64,000 bases of DNA from Niebla homalea (GCA_019925105.1 JAHGAU010000001.1:1612001-1676000), one strand, 5' to 3'. Shown: positions 22,015-34,037, counted from the stretch's first letter. Program-made: numbers and translations. The notes: generated by a model not told the origin, from the letters alone.

Positions 22015-23792
22015 ATGAAGGTGGAAGACACTGTCATGGCTGAGAAAGAGCTCGACCAGAAGCCTGTTCAAGCGACTGCAATAGACCACCCTCATGAAGA
22101 TCAGAAATCTAGCGAGGGGATCTCCTCACCTTCTCTCACCAGTGATCGAGGAAAGGGTGAAGCCAACGGCGAAGGGGTCGACTTGGAGAAGATGCAGAGT
22201 GAATCTACACCTAAAGCTGTCAAAGTTCCCCGTGCCCGGCGAAGAGGTCTTTTCGGACGATTCACTCTTGTTGCAGAGGTGACAGAGCCAAAGCACTACC
22301 CTCGATCTACCAAATGGTTCATTACTTTCGTCGTGGCTTCAGCTGCTATAGCAGCCCCCCTTGGCAGTGCAATCCTCTTCCGTAAGACTTTCTCATGGTC
22401 GCTTCCGTCCATTGCTTACTCACAGATGTGACAGCCTCCTTGCTGCAGATTGCAGCAGATTTAGATACCAGTCCGACAATCACCAATTTTTCTACCTCCT
22501 TCTACATGCTAGCAATGGCAATTTTCCCGCTGTGGTGGTCTTCATTCTCAGAGACTTTGGGCCGACGTACAATCTATCTCACCTCGTTCACTCTCTTCAT
22601 CGTATTCAATGTCCTGGCAGCAGTATCTGTCAACATCTCCATGCTTATTGTCATGCGGCTGCTTGGTGGTGGTGCAGCCGCCAGCGTCCAAGCAGTCGGC
22701 GCAGGCACAATTGCTGACATATGGGAATCCAGAGAGAGGGGACACGCTATGGGTATTTTCTACCTTGGGCCACTCATGGGGCCGCTTTTTGCTCCCATTA
22801 TTGGAGGCGCTTTGGCTCAAGGGTTGGGATGGAGAAGCACCCAATGGTTTCTCGCGATTTACGGTGGAGTCCTTATCATTTTCATCTTTTTTGCTTTGCC
22901 TGAGGTACACCGCACACATTTCATCTTAGACGGTGATCATGACTGACCCAAGTAGACCCTCAGAATGGTTGACATCCCTTCCAACCTGGTTTCAGAAACC
23001 TCTGCACCAACTCGCCCGCCACTCAACCGCACATCGACCCGCCAGTCAGTCGTTAACAAAAGTTCACGATACATAACCACGTTGAAGAGATGTTTACTTG
23101 ATCCCTTGAAGATCATCTTATATTTGCGTTTTCCAGCAGTGCTGATAACAGTCTATTACGCAAGTATCACCTTTGGCTCCCTCTACCTGCTCAACATTTC
23201 GTTGGAGACAACGTTCTCTGCTCCTCCTTACAACTTCAGCGAAATCATCATCGGATTGCTGTATATACCAAATTCTCTTGGCTATTTTCTGGCCAGCCTC
23301 TTTGGTGGACGCTGGACTGATGTAATCATGGCAAGAGAGGCCAAGAAAGCCGGCCGGTACGACAAAAAAGGAAAACTAATATATCGCCCTGAAGACCGCA
23401 TGAGGGAGAATGCTTGGATAGCAGCTTTCCTGTACCCTGCTGCTCTTGTCTGGTATGGCTGGACGGCTGAGAAGGGGGTGTTCTGGCTAGTCCCACTCAT
23501 TGCAAACTTCTTCTTTGGGATTGGGTCGATGCTGATCTTCAGCATGGCTACCACCATGCTGACTGAGTTCATGCCAAAGAGAGCAAGCTCAGGGGTGGCA
23601 GTGAACAATCTGATCAGAAACATCTTTTCCTGCGTTGGCTCTCTCGTCGCTCAGCCTCTGATCTCAGCCATTGGCAACGGTTGGCTTTTCACTGGCATGG
23701 GTGTGATCACAGGATTAAGCTGCATGGTGGTCTGGGCGATGAGGCGGTTTGGACCCAGATGGCGAGAAAAGATGATTAAAGAGCTGGAATGA
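22015..23792 (+). CDS. MFS drug/proton antiporter, DHA1 (QDR/Dtr1-like)
   Basis: Plasma-membrane exporter of about 557 residues. Exons are 22015-22381, 22435-22904 and 22956-23792, with introns of 53 and 51 bp. A ~90-residue cytosolic, acidic-then-basic N-terminus is followed by 12 predicted membrane segments. TM1 is WFITFVVASAAIAAPLGSAIL. The MFS motif A is FSETLGRRTIYLTSF between TM2 and TM3; the DHA1 motif C-like region is LGPLMGPLFAPIIGGALAQ. The long central loop and the later loop RYDKKGKLIYRPEDRMRENAW are typical of the QDR/Dtr1 branch of DHA1 drug and polyamine exporters. Substrate unknown. A second in-frame ATG lies seven codons downstream. An alternative 15-bp-upstream acceptor for intron 1 (ending at CACAG, 22,425) is also in frame and would add four residues plus one change. 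Confidence 0.88.
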
Positions 23793-24641
23793 AATTTGTG
23801 GCAGGCAGGGCGTTTACGGTTACATTGACGAACCCATGATGTGTGAGCTGCGGATAACCCATAGAGATCGGTCATCGTGTAGATCGTGGAGTAAGGCACG
23901 AGTTTCTAGTGCTCAACCTTCCTGGGCATTCCCGCACTTGGATATATCCGTTACAGGAATCATCGGAACAGTCGCAAGATAAGGCTTACATCAAATGTTA
24001 GAGTGAATTGATCTCATCTAAAATAGAATGCTGGTCGAGCATTATTGTCCTTCGGGTATGCCTTATAGGCTTCTAAGCTAGACTTCCAAGCTTTTCACCA
24101 GCGTGCTTGCCTGGTGAAGTATGCAAGTTTTTCATACCTTTTCATGACCGGTGTGCTTGCAAGAATGCACAGACCATTCCCAGTAGTGTTGGCCTTTTCC
24201 CCCGAGACAAAAGCTTTTAAGAAAGCATCGCCTCGAGAGCTCTACAGTCAGTGTTACTATCTGAGTGATCAGATGCCTCCCTCAAATGTTTTATTGGCGT
24301 GATGCCTGTGACTGAAAATGGATTTCCGCGGACCCATATCCCTTCAAGGGAAGCGTCAAGTTCCCTTGTCGAAGCCTCCGATCCTCATCAGTGTGGTATC
24401 GAGCAATGGTCGTTTCGGTGTGTATGTCTTGGAGGTTGGTCACTTGATGAATGCATTTCTCGAGCTCTTGTCATGGCTCGTCGCTTTCCCCTGAGTGAAA
24501 GAAGTGCTCTGCCCTGATAAGCTGTGACTCTCAATATGGTGACTGAAGCTCAGCTCTACTCATTCAAATATGATCGAGCGCGCGAGAAGAAAGCCGAGCG
24601 GAAGTACCTCAGGAAGGAATCAGGCCCGCCCATCATTATGT
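23793..24641. other. Convergent intergenic region between two MFS genes
   Basis: An 849-bp region between two convergent transporter genes. The small plus-strand frames at 24,114-24,302 and 24,299-24,517 have no recognisable homology by eye. Nothing else is supported. Confidence 0.5.
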
Positions 24642-26108
24642 TCAAACCCTTGATTTAGTCCACCCCTTTTTGGATACCCTGCATGCGATAGCTGTCAAGC
24701 AACCTGCCATCATCACGGTTCCCTGTTTGATCACATCAGCTCAATGTCAATAGGTAGTGAAGAAATCTTCGAGGTTGTTCTGACATACGGCAAAGATCTG
24801 CGCATACAAATAGCGGCCATTTTCCTTTTGTATGAGCGCTCCCGCTAGTGGCGGGCCCGTGAGAGACGCGAAGGAAACCACACTGAAGACCATCCCCATT
24901 CTCACACCTGCCTTCTTCATGTCCGTGGTGAGACTACTCAGTGTGGCAGGAAACAGTGCTTGAATGCCTGCCGCAAAGATGCCATATACGACGGCAAATG
25001 CGATGAGGCCGCCTCTACTCGAGACAGCGGACCAGCAGTACAGCAGCAGCCCCGAAATGAAGGTAAAAGGAATGAGGACATTGAGCGGACCGAAATACTT
25101 GTCCGCAAGATAAGCTGGGATCATGCGTCCGAACAATCCAACGCCGTTGGTGATGAGCAAATTGTTGATGCTCTCTGCGTACGTAAGGCCGATGATATCT
25201 CGCCCAAAGGATGGGAGATAGAAGAAGCCGAAGTAGAGGGCCCAGAAAACCAGGAACATGCCAATGGAATACAGGAGGTATGGCAGTTCTGTGAAGGCAG
25301 ACCACTCCACGATCGACCCGGTCTTGCGTGGCGGTAGCCGGGTCCGCAAGAAGCACCCCGAGACGAGGAAGAATGCGAGCATGACGAAGCCGAGCACACG
25401 GACGGTCCATGGGAATCCAATTTTCGGCAACAGCTGCTGCACGATCACGGGGAACACGAGGCCGCCGGTGGCGGTCCCCGAAGCCGCGATCGCGATTGCC
25501 ACTGCACGTTTGGTCGTGAAGTAGGTTGATAGCAAGGCCAGAGCTGGGCAGAAGAGGAGACCATTGCCGATTCCAGTGCATACCCCCTGCGCAAGAAACA
25601 GTTGCCAATACTCGGTGCTCAGACTTGTCATGAAGACGCCCAATAGGAAGAAGAATGCCCCGAGCATGAACGTGAGTCGGAAGAGCCCGTAGTCTGTAGC
25701 CCTCCCGGAAAAGGTGCCAATAAAGAAGAGCAGGAAGATCTGCACGGATCCGACCCAAGATATCGCTGAGGGTGTCTGCTTGAGAGTGGAAACGTAGTAA
25801 GCCTGGAAGACCCCAAAGGAGTTGATGTAGCCCCAGACATTGAAGACGACGAGGTGACCCATGAATGCTTGGGTCCATGCCGTAATGCCGCCATCTGGTG
25901 GTGGACCAGGGTCAATGGAGACATGGGATATGGTCTTGCTGAGGACCCGAGCTATTACGTTATCTGGAGGTGCTGAGTGGGTTGGCTTGATAGCGTTTCC
26001 AAGGACCAATTCATCTTTTGTACCGGCCAGGGTGGCGATATCTGGGGCCGCGATATCACTTTCATTACTTGTGGCTTGCCTCTGAAAATCCTTTGATTGA
26101 ATGGACAT
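24642..26108 (-). CDS. MFS transporter, monocarboxylate (MCH/MCT-like) type
   Basis: Twelve-helix transporter of about 466 residues. Exon 1 is 26108-24789 and exon 2 24722-24642, joined over a 66-bp intron with a GTATGT donor. The splice replaces a short random tail with AGTVMMAGCLTAIACRVSKKG, the normal last helix and basic end. Family marks are the DPGPPPDGGITAWTQAFMGHL entry to TM1, NSFGVFQAYYVSTLKQTPSAISWVGS, and GVCTGIGNGLLFCPALALLSTYFTTKRAVAIAIAASG (motif-C-like). Fungal MCH proteins carry small acids or riboflavin, and many sit in secondary-metabolite or nutrient loci; no substrate can be given. The gene faces a related transporter at 27,889 across 1.8 kb. Confidence 0.9.
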
Positions 26109-27888
26109 GTTGCCTCGTTACCGTTAAATAGATGAGACGACTGGAATTGCTCCCGATCGCTCTTGTCGCCACTTGAAATTGAGCTGAGATGTACATCAAC
26201 ACATTAACGGCTCAACAATCGCGAGGATGCAAGCACAAATTCAAAGCACTCATTCAGAGACTGTCAAATGATGAGGAAATGTAGAATCATCCCAGAAAGG
26301 TATATCCTATTCACATATGCCAATCTTCGATAACGATATTGTCAGAGAAAGCGTTGATTTCTAAGCTACCTTCTCCATGTAACTCTCCTCGCGCCAGAAT
26401 CACATACTCAAATGCAGATCCTCCTTATCCGGAACCCGATATCGGCTCACGCAGGACACCTGATTCACGGACCGACGTCAACCGTCATCGAGCTGGGAGG
26501 AGAGTCACGAAATGTATCGATTGATGCTGTACCCACCTCGAATGGACAATGAAGGGTCAGGATTATCTGATGCGTTCCGAGAAACCAGACGGACAAATGG
26601 TTGGCTGGATTAAGCAGCTAGCGGTGATTTGATACTGGAGGAGTAGCTTTCATACTGAGAGTTTCTTGGCTTGGTGTGGCGGGCTGAAGGGCTCGTTGAC
26701 AACGAAACCAATTGCAACGTGGCTTGACGTGGTCAACGTTGGACTCCTTTTCTCGCAGCAAATAGCCTCTTTATGTAGAAGTATAGCGACTTCATAGCCG
26801 AGAATCTTCTTTGATCAACCGCGTTCTGGATGGATTGAAAGAGGAGAAAGGTTGGTTGACTTGCGGCATTTTATCGCGCCATCGTTGCAAATTTTTAGAT
26901 CAGCAATATTGCCAGTCTTGTAAAAGATTTCGGTATGGCATGGACAAATAGCACAAAGTACGACGTCTGAGGATTAAGCCAAAAATCTTTTCAAATGGTA
27001 AAGCGGCCAGGAACGAAAAAGAAGGGGTTTTGGATTCATGCTCTTCCCCAATCTTCTACCAAACTCCATGACCACTGATTGGGGTCTCTGAAGCTGGGCC
27101 CATGCCAGTCATACTATAACTCGACTTCGTACTCCGCAGCCTCTTGGATTTGCTTCGCTTTCTCCAACGGAGCCTTTTGACTGACTTGCAAGGACACCGG
27201 CATTGCAGCAAGTTGTGAACAGATAGTGAACCGTAGCTAGGCATGTCAGCCACGTCCTAGCGAGGATGTCGACCCGAAACCGCCAAGTCAATACGTGGTA
27301 TGTGCCGTGGTGGCGGATACTTCGATAGCCATGGTGCACATGATGGCATTTTTGTGCTTGGTTGTGTTGGTCATTTTAAGGTGCAACCTGCACAATATAT
27401 GAACAAAAGAATAACTCGAGAGATTACAGTCTGAATATACCAAAATGAAGGCATATTGCCAACACGGACGAATGGGAAGCGTGACCGAGAGCTACGAGAT
27501 TGAGATCTTAGTCAATGCAGTGATCAATGATGCCGTGATCAAAGTATGACAATTTGACAATGAGATATGACATGCAATGCTGGGCGGGATCGTCCGAACC
27601 GCCCTCATGCCGGGAGAATCCATACCATTGTGCGGGCGCACCAGGTCATGCATAAAATAGGACCGAGCATCTCCTTAAATTTTATGAAAATAAACTGGTT
27701 ACCTCGGACAGAGGGATCCTAAGTCGATGGCATCGTAAAGTTAAATCAGCATGCGTGCACACCACCATAAGATCGAATGATGCCATGGATTCGTGACAAA
27801 ACGCGTCAAACGCTACCCAGTCGATCAAGGGTCCAAATGGCTAATTCATACTCAATCATGAGATCTGGCCTGCACGTCTTGTCACTCC
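26109..27888. promoter_or_regulatory. Long divergent region between two MCT-type transporters
   Basis: A 1,780-bp region, the longest gene-free stretch of the left compartment. It must include both promoters. I searched for short genes and found only frames without motifs (for example 27,056-27,339 minus). The base composition is only slightly more AT-rich than its surroundings. No tandem repeat was noticed. Confidence 0.45.
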
Positions 27889-29533
27889 ATGGCAAGGGAG
27901 TATTCGTTAGGAATGGCCTTCAGTATCCACAATCATGACGAGCAACGTCTTGGCCGGCCTCAAGATCCTCGAGAACCAGACACAGTTGCATCCGAAAAGC
28001 GTAATCATGAGCGCCATGACGGCGGTTTCGCAGCTTGTCTACTGCTGATCGGATCCTCCCTCCTGATCTTTAATACCTTGTAGGCTGCCCATTTGTGGAA
28101 CATCAAAAGTGAAGAAAGAATGGAGAAGCAATCCGCAATGGTGCTAACATGGGCAACTTCAAACCAGGGGCCTTATCAACAGCTTCGGAGCCTACCAAGA
28201 GTACTACTCGTCGGGCTTGCTCAAGCATAAGTCGGCTTCCTCAATAAGTTGGATCGGAACAGTCCAAGGATCTCTCCTAGAGATCCTGGGGCTCTTCATT
28301 GGACCTGTTTTTGATGCCGGCTACTTCCATGCTCTCATTTATACCGGTGGCTTCCTCATCGTTCTAGGCACCATGTTATTGAGTCTGTGTACATCTTATT
28401 GGCAGGTTGTTCTTGCTCAGGGTATTTGCATAGGTACGTGATTACTAACTCGACATTCCTCCTTTTGAAGCGGCTCCGAAACAACATCGAGGAGTAACGC
28501 TTCCTGGAGTGTGTCCTGGAACTCTGAGTCAAGTCCAAAGGGGCAACATTGACTTTGAGATGATCGCGCCAGGTATTGGTACTGGCTTGATCTTCACGCC
28601 CAGTGTGGCGATTATAGCATCAGCGTTCACCAAACGACGACCCATTGCCATCGGACTAGCCACATCAGGCTCAAGTATTGGTAAGCAAATCAACAGTGCT
28701 CCTCATATAATAACTGTTACTCACAGTGATATGTCACCACTCGAAAGCGCTAACTGTGTTAAGGTGGCGTTGTGTATCCAATAGTGTTTCGTCATTTACG
28801 ACCAAGGATAGGATTCGCATGGACGACCAGGGCAATTGGGTTCATCGAATTGGGCACGTTGATGATTTCCTTCGTTCTAATACGATTTCATAAGGCAGAG
28901 CGTAAAAAGCCTCGCTCGTTGATCGACCAACAAGCCTTTCGAGAGCTACCTTTCATGCTCTACGGGCTCGCTCTGACTCTTGTATTTTCTGGTTATTTCG
29001 TCCCTTTCTTTTATATGCCCGCGTACGCAATCGAGCATCTACATACGACACGTGATCTGGCATTTTATCTTCTGGCAGTCGCCAATGCTAGCGCTTTCTT
29101 GGGGAGGCTGATGCCAGGCTTCGTGCCTCGTCTTTTAGCGACGGCACAGGTCTTGCCTCTTGCGACTGTAGTTGGAGGCGTGCTAGTGTTCGCATGGATC
29201 GCCGTTCGCAGTACCGCTGGCTTTGTGGTCTTTTGCATACTCTACGGCATCCTCTCGGGCATCATCAGCACGATGGCGACACTCATGACTCCCGAGCTGT
29301 CACCCCCCGGAGCAGTATTCGAGACAATAGGCAGTCGTCTAGGCATGGTCTATTTCGGCTACGGTATAGGTATATTGATCGGAAGTCCTATTGCTGCAGC
29401 GATAACGAACACGTCCAATGGTGACTTTATTGGACCACAAGTGTGGACTGGGGCAACTCTTTTAGGTGGAGCTGCAGCCTTGATATATCCTTCGATGCAT
29501 ATAAGGAGAGTGAAGGGCAGGCAACATCATTAA
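27889..29533 (+). CDS. MFS transporter, monocarboxylate type (divergent paralog)
   Basis: Four exons, 27889-28079, 28168-28433, 28573-28680 and 28764-29533, about 444 residues. Introns are 88, 139 and 83 bp, with GCTAAC or TACTAAC branch sites and CAG/AAG acceptors; all phases close. Splicing restores the conserved NTLGLINSFGAYQEYYSSGLL, GICIGIGTGLIFTPSVAI and GSSIGGVVYPIVFRHLRPRIG. The N-terminus is short and the usual PPPDGG is reduced to RHDGG. A frame such as RLMPGFVPRLLATAQVLPLA marks the second half. It is clearly of the same family as the gene at 24,642 but strongly diverged. Substrate unknown. The gene appears intact, although unspliced it looks broken into three pieces. Confidence 0.86.
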
Positions 29534-29759
29534 GTCAATCAGAATCAGAGGCTCCGAAGAATAAATAAACTCTTTCGGATGTTAAATTTACCACAGAATT
29601 AATCAAGTCAGTATAATTCAAGGAAAAGATGATGTTGTTGCTCTGATACTGCAACAACAGCTTTCACACCTAGTATTTTCGACCTCAAGCCGGCTTATCC
29701 TCGGCCTATGGCAAATCGAAGTAACCTCCGGCTGTTGGTCCCTCAGAAATAGCTGCCTG

Positions 29760-30857
29760 ATGGCCCTGGCTAACGCTGCGACTGTCACAGCTGAGGCTCA
29801 GCATGTGTCTAATGATATTGAGATTCATGAAATTGCGGGACTGATGGCAGATAATCATCAACAAGGTCGTTTCCAGCAGCGTTTTCTTTCCTCATCGGCT
29901 TCGCGTTTGGGTCAGGCCTCGTGGTTATTTCCATTGAGGGTAAAGCGAAAGGCATCACATTTGATCATGAAGCAGCTAAGTTCATCCGCAGGGTATCTTT
30001 TACTTCCTCGCGCATCCCTTTCTGTGGCCATTGTTTCGAGCTCGACTGTTGCCTAGCGTGCTCCTATCGCTTTTTATCCTTACCAACCTCTTCATCTGGT
30101 GAGTGAACGTTTCCGCACATTTTGACCGAGGATATGGGAACTCTCCGTCGTGTGACCTTTTCAGACTGATCATGCAGCCATAAAGACAAATATTGACTGT
30201 ACTAGGACTTACCTGCCGCAAGTGGCCTTCCTAGCGATATTCCATGGACGGCAACTGGCCTTTATCAACGGAGCATTCCTCGTGCTTGGCGAAGGTGCTG
30301 CGATCATAGCTTTGCTTTTTGAAGCATTCCTGGTCGACGAAACCCTCGTTGATGTCTTTGACGCAGTCCTGATCGATACCGGAAACAGAGGCCTCGTTGC
30401 ATCTGCTCGCATAGTGGACGATGAAGGTGACGACCCGGTCAAGCAACTTGGAAAGCCTACACAGCCGGCCGTTTACTCGCCTTTTTCGCTGAGGCAGATC
30501 ATAGAGTTCATTGTCTTACTGCCGCTCAATTTCATCCCCGTCGCCGGAACCCCGCTTTTCCTCTTCATGACAGGATATCGGGCCGGACCTCTGCATCATT
30601 GGCGGTACTTCCAACTACGTGGCCTGTCGAAACGGGAAAGGAGAGACTTCGTCCAACGGCGAAGACTTCGATATACTTGGTTTGGTACCACGGCCTTGTT
30701 ACTGCAACTTATTCCTGTCTTGAGCATGTTCTTTCTGCTCTCGACTGCCGCCGGATCTGCTCTATGGGTTGCGCAATTTGAGAAGGCCAGAGCAGCCTCA
30801 GAAGCAAGGTCGGAAGATCAAGATGCTAGAGAGGATTACACGGACGACCCGGCTTGA
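29760..30857 (+). CDS. RRT8: RRT8/EI24-like membrane protein
   Basis: Lipid-droplet/outer-spore-wall type membrane protein family (yeast Rrt8, Lds1, Lds2), about 312 residues. Exons 29760-29939, 29992-30098 and 30206-30857; introns 52 and 107 bp. The splices build the conserved run LFPLRGIFYFLAHPFLWPLF, then LLPSVLLSLFILTNLFIWTYL. Downstream are GAFLVLGEGAAIIALLFEAFLVDETLVDVFD, YSPFSLRQIIEFIVLLPLNFIPVAGTPLF, and RAGPLHHWRYFQLRGLSKRE, followed by a last hydrophobic helix and an acidic tail. None of these pieces aligns to the family without the introns. Yeast Rrt8 affects spore wall; the role in a mould is inferred. The gene starts only 226 bp after the transporter at 27,889, in the same direction. 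Confidence 0.87.
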
Positions 30858-31718
30858 CCTTGGAAAGCTGCCCTCTTATCAATGAGATCGTACGCTATTG
30901 GCTGCTGGCTTTCGGCGACAAAGGCACGATCGAGGCTATGTGCAGGATCAGGCTAAAGCTCGAGTCGACAAAAGTTGTAATAAAATCAACCAAGGTAGGT
31001 CAAGCAATCGCGATCCCAAACCTCAGGACAATTGACATTCGTTAGTACATCTCCATCGGAACATGAAAACGCCAGGGCTGCATTGATCGTCCTATCATGC
31101 CGCTCTGAAGGGGATCCTCCACAGTGGGGATTTTGTGCCTATAAGTAGAATGACAATCCAAGATGAATCCGACTATCCGCTCCCAAATTGCAGCTTTTGG
31201 TCAACAAGGTACACCAGCCAATCAAACGCGTGCTCTGCTACGCGCCGGAAGAGCCGCACTAGCAAAGGAATATTGATTGTCCGCGATTCAGCCACTCAAA
31301 TCCTGTGCAACACCAGGACATGAAACACGACTTCAAAGATGTCCAATTCTGGCGACATGCTTGAACTGCTCGCACGTCCAAGCAAGCTTCACATGAAGCG
31401 CTGAGTCATTTCTATCCATGGATGATACTGTTTCGAGACAGGGCAGGATGTCGTCCACGCGTTTCAAGTTTGCCCTCTTGCTATCGTGCTACAGTATATC
31501 AATATCGCTTCACGCAGCCATGCAGTCTCTGAATCGGTGTCAAGTTTATTGTTCGTGTCTTTCCACTCGTTACCTTGTCTCTCTCTCGTGTCGATTGTTT
31601 CCTCTGACATTTTCTTTTCCTATTTCCTTAAGATATGCGTCTGCGATAAACTCTTAATACTGCTCAGGCAGGTCTGTACAACTTCGCTTTTCCAATTCTG
31701 CGACTTGGCTCTGCAACT
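30858..31718. other. Intergenic upstream of the Ser/Thr-rich protein gene
   Basis: An 861-bp promoter-side region of the secreted Ser/Thr-rich gene. The frames present are short and featureless. The 200 bp before 31,719 are pyrimidine-rich (TCTCTC, TTTCC), a common fungal leader feature. Confidence 0.5.
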
Positions 31719-34037
31719 ATGCGTCCTTACTGTATGATACTGCTGGCAGTTTGCTTTAATGTTATCCAGGCTGGACCTCTCCTGCGCAAGGATGCGCGCA
31801 TACCGTACGAATGCCTGCAAATGCCTTTTCTGAGAACCTTCAAAACTGACTTCCCATCTAGGAGACATGTCATCCCTCGTTACACTAATGAGACCTTCCT
31901 TTCTCCCCCAGTCACACCGGAAAGCGCCTCTCCTACTTCGTCAGTATCGATACCAACTTCCAACGAGCCATTACCTAGTGTCACCCCCACGGCAAGACCA
32001 TCTACAGATGAAGACAAGTCAGCACCATCTGGAGGAGAAGGAAATCAAGAAGGTGCTGGGCAGTCTAGTGCTGGCGTTGCTATAGCTCCTGAGGGAGCGA
32101 TTGCTAGTGAAGGCGATTCGAACACAGCCAGCGCGTTGGCTCCCAACATTGCACCATCTACATCTGTCTCTCAGGCGTCAGAGCCCCTGCAAGGCTCTCA
32201 GACCTCAGCGTCGACCCAAAGTACCCAATCCGTCTTGAATTCGGCAGGAGAGGCTCTCGAAGGAGACAAACAACAAGGTCGCCAAACTTATCCTTCGACA
32301 CCCGGCAATGCTGTGCCGACAACTCTTTTTTCAACACCAACTAGCAATGCCCTTTACTATGCCACAGAAACGACTCAGATGAGCCCATCGTCACCCCTGT
32401 CTGCAACGACAGCTAATCTTGACGTCGTTACGTCCCAAGGGACTTCATCAGCAAGTCCGGCTGCTCCGGCAGTAGCATCGACCTCAGAGAGCACACTAGC
32501 TTCCTCGACTCCTTCGATGAGTACACTGGTAACAAGCTATTTTGGTGGAGCGTCATCAGACTTGGCGTCCGCGACGTCCGAAATCGCATTTGAAGCTTTC
32601 CAAAGTGCTCGGTCAGCGCAAGCCTCAGGCATTTCAGGAGCGTCTTCGAGTGGGTACCAGGCGCAATCGACCTCAAGCAGCCCACCACAAATAGCCACCC
32701 CAGGTCTGACAAGCACCAGCCAACAGGATCAGATTACTTCGTCCACTGGAGCCATTGCGACAGCAGCCGGCCAATTGAGTCTTGCAACAGGGACGTCAAT
32801 CTCAAGTATGCCTAGCGCCGCACAGCTGCAGTCCTCTCCTACATCAGTGACCCTACTTTCTTCAGTCTATGGTGCTGTCACTACAGGCGCGAGCCAAGGC
32901 ACCACTCACCTGATTGCTTCGTCTGATACCACGAACACTGGCTTGCCCGAGATCACGCTTGCAAGGACCACTGCTGAAACCACATCCCCCATCGTGCAAG
33001 TCCCTTCCACGCTTCTTGGTGGGGTCGGACCCACTACCTCGCCTTCGGAGTCAAGCTCGAGTGGTCAGCCAAGCTCTTCCGCCAAACCCCAATACGCCTA
33101 TCCCGATGCAAGTGCTGGAAACATCGCTATGGCTCAAGGCTACAATAGCGTTTTTCAAGGTCTCACGCCTGAGTCACCGTGCGACCCAAGCAACTCGCAA
33201 CAGGCTTCTGCGTGTGTGGATGGCCAGCCGGGTAAATGCGAACTCACTGGAACGTACGCGTTGCAATCTTGCAAATCTGGCTTTTCTTGCTTTGCCGTGC
33301 CCTTGCCCGGAGGACAGTCAGGAGTCGATGTTGGATGCTACAACCCCAGCGTCGCGCACCAAGCATTGCAAAACGATAGGACAGGTTCATCGGCCGCCTC
33401 TAACAGCGGTCAAGGGTCAGGAACAGCGTTAGGATCATCTTCAACGGCGAGCGCTACATCCGCTACGATCATATTGCCAGTCGCCACAAGCAGCTCCGCT
33501 GTCAGTAGCTCTTTGCCAGTGGTTGCTGCTGCTGCAACAGGTGCAGCTACTGAACCATCTTCTGTCGTGAATGCTGAGGCCAAGGCTACATCCGCAGCGC
33601 TTTCAACACCTACGCCAACAAGTGGCAGAGCAAGCCTTGAACAAGGTATGCAAGGTCAGAATCATGTACAAGCAGCGCCGACTCAAGGAAGTCAGCCACA
33701 ACCGACATCTTCACCTGTTTCCTCACCAACGAGTACATCTGACGCCAATTCTGGCGTGCAGCTCTCTTTTCCAGACAAGCCTGGAATGGGGTCAACGGTG
33801 GGGCAGGATCGCGACACAAAAAGCGACAACGCCAACGAGGATCCGCCCTCGAACCAGAAAAACGTTGTTCAGAATGATCAGCAGAACGCATTTTCGTCTC
33901 CAGCGATACCGTCATCGCCAACAGCAGTGACCGCAACCTCTACTCCTGCGATTACCGCTGCTCCCGCCATTGGCGCAGGCAACGCCAACGGCTTCATTAC
34001 TGTCACAGTGACTCAAACAACAACAATGCATGAGTGA
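31719..34037 (+). CDS. Secreted Ser/Thr-rich mucin-like protein with Cys-rich module
   Basis: Single-exon gene of 772 residues. The start MRPYCMILLAVCFNVIQA is a clear signal peptide. About 85% of the rest is Ser, Thr, Ala, Pro and Gln, as in O-glycosylated cell-wall proteins. Around residues 467-549 lies a compact Cys-rich module: AMAQGYNSVFQGLTPESPC, ACVDGQPGKCELTG, CKSGFSCFAVPLPGG and VGC. The spacing recalls the CBM19-like modules of many fungal wall proteins (a run of short loops ending in SGxxCFALP), which would bind chitin or glucan; this is a resemblance only. No C-terminal hydrophobic tail is visible, so a GPI anchor is unlikely; it ends TVTVTQTTTMHE. It could be a surface adhesin or a virulence-associated wall protein. 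Nothing in the sequence proves either. Confidence 0.82.
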   Translation: MRPYCMILLAVCFNVIQAGPLLRKDARIPYECLQMPFLRTFKTDFPSRRHVIPRYTNETFLSPPVTPESASPTSSVSIPTSNEPLPSVTPTARPSTDEDKSAPSGGEGNQEGAGQSSAGVAIAPEGAIASEGDSNTASALAPNIAPSTSVSQASEPLQGSQTSASTQSTQSVLNSAGEALEGDKQQGRQTYPSTPGNAVPTTLFSTPTSNALYYATETTQMSPSSPLSATTANLDVVTSQGTSSASPAAPAVASTSESTLASSTPSMSTLVTSYFGGASSDLASATSEIAFEAFQSARSAQASGISGASSSGYQAQSTSSSPPQIATPGLTSTSQQDQITSSTGAIATAAGQLSLATGTSISSMPSAAQLQSSPTSVTLLSSVYGAVTTGASQGTTHLIASSDTTNTGLPEITLARTTAETTSPIVQVPSTLLGGVGPTTSPSESSSSGQPSSSAKPQYAYPDASAGNIAMAQGYNSVFQGLTPESPCDPSNSQQASACVDGQPGKCELTGTYALQSCKSGFSCFAVPLPGGQSGVDVGCYNPSVAHQALQNDRTGSSAASNSGQGSGTALGSSSTASATSATIILPVATSSSAVSSSLPVVAAAATGAATEPSSVVNAEAKATSAALSTPTPTSGRASLEQGMQGQNHVQAAPTQGSQPQPTSSPVSSPTSTSDANSGVQLSFPDKPGMGSTVGQDRDTKSDNANEDPPSNQKNVVQNDQQNAFSSPAIPSSPTAVTATSTPAITAAPAIGAGNANGFITVTVTQTTTMHE

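Noticed and set aside
25015..25878. 287-codon minus-strand frame inside the transporter gene
   Set aside because: Shifted frame of the MFS gene at 24,642-26,108, rich in Arg and His, with no family signature.
27889..29533. Broken transporter pseudogene
   Set aside because: The breaks vanish when three GT-AG introns with branch sites are removed; all phases close and conserved segments are restored.
30222..30446. Minus-strand frames opposite the RRT8-like gene
   Set aside because: Shadows of the third exon; no motifs.
32428..33930. Plus and minus frames within the Ser/Thr-rich gene
   Set aside because: Low-complexity DNA opens all frames; only the frame with the signal peptide and Cys-rich module is credible.
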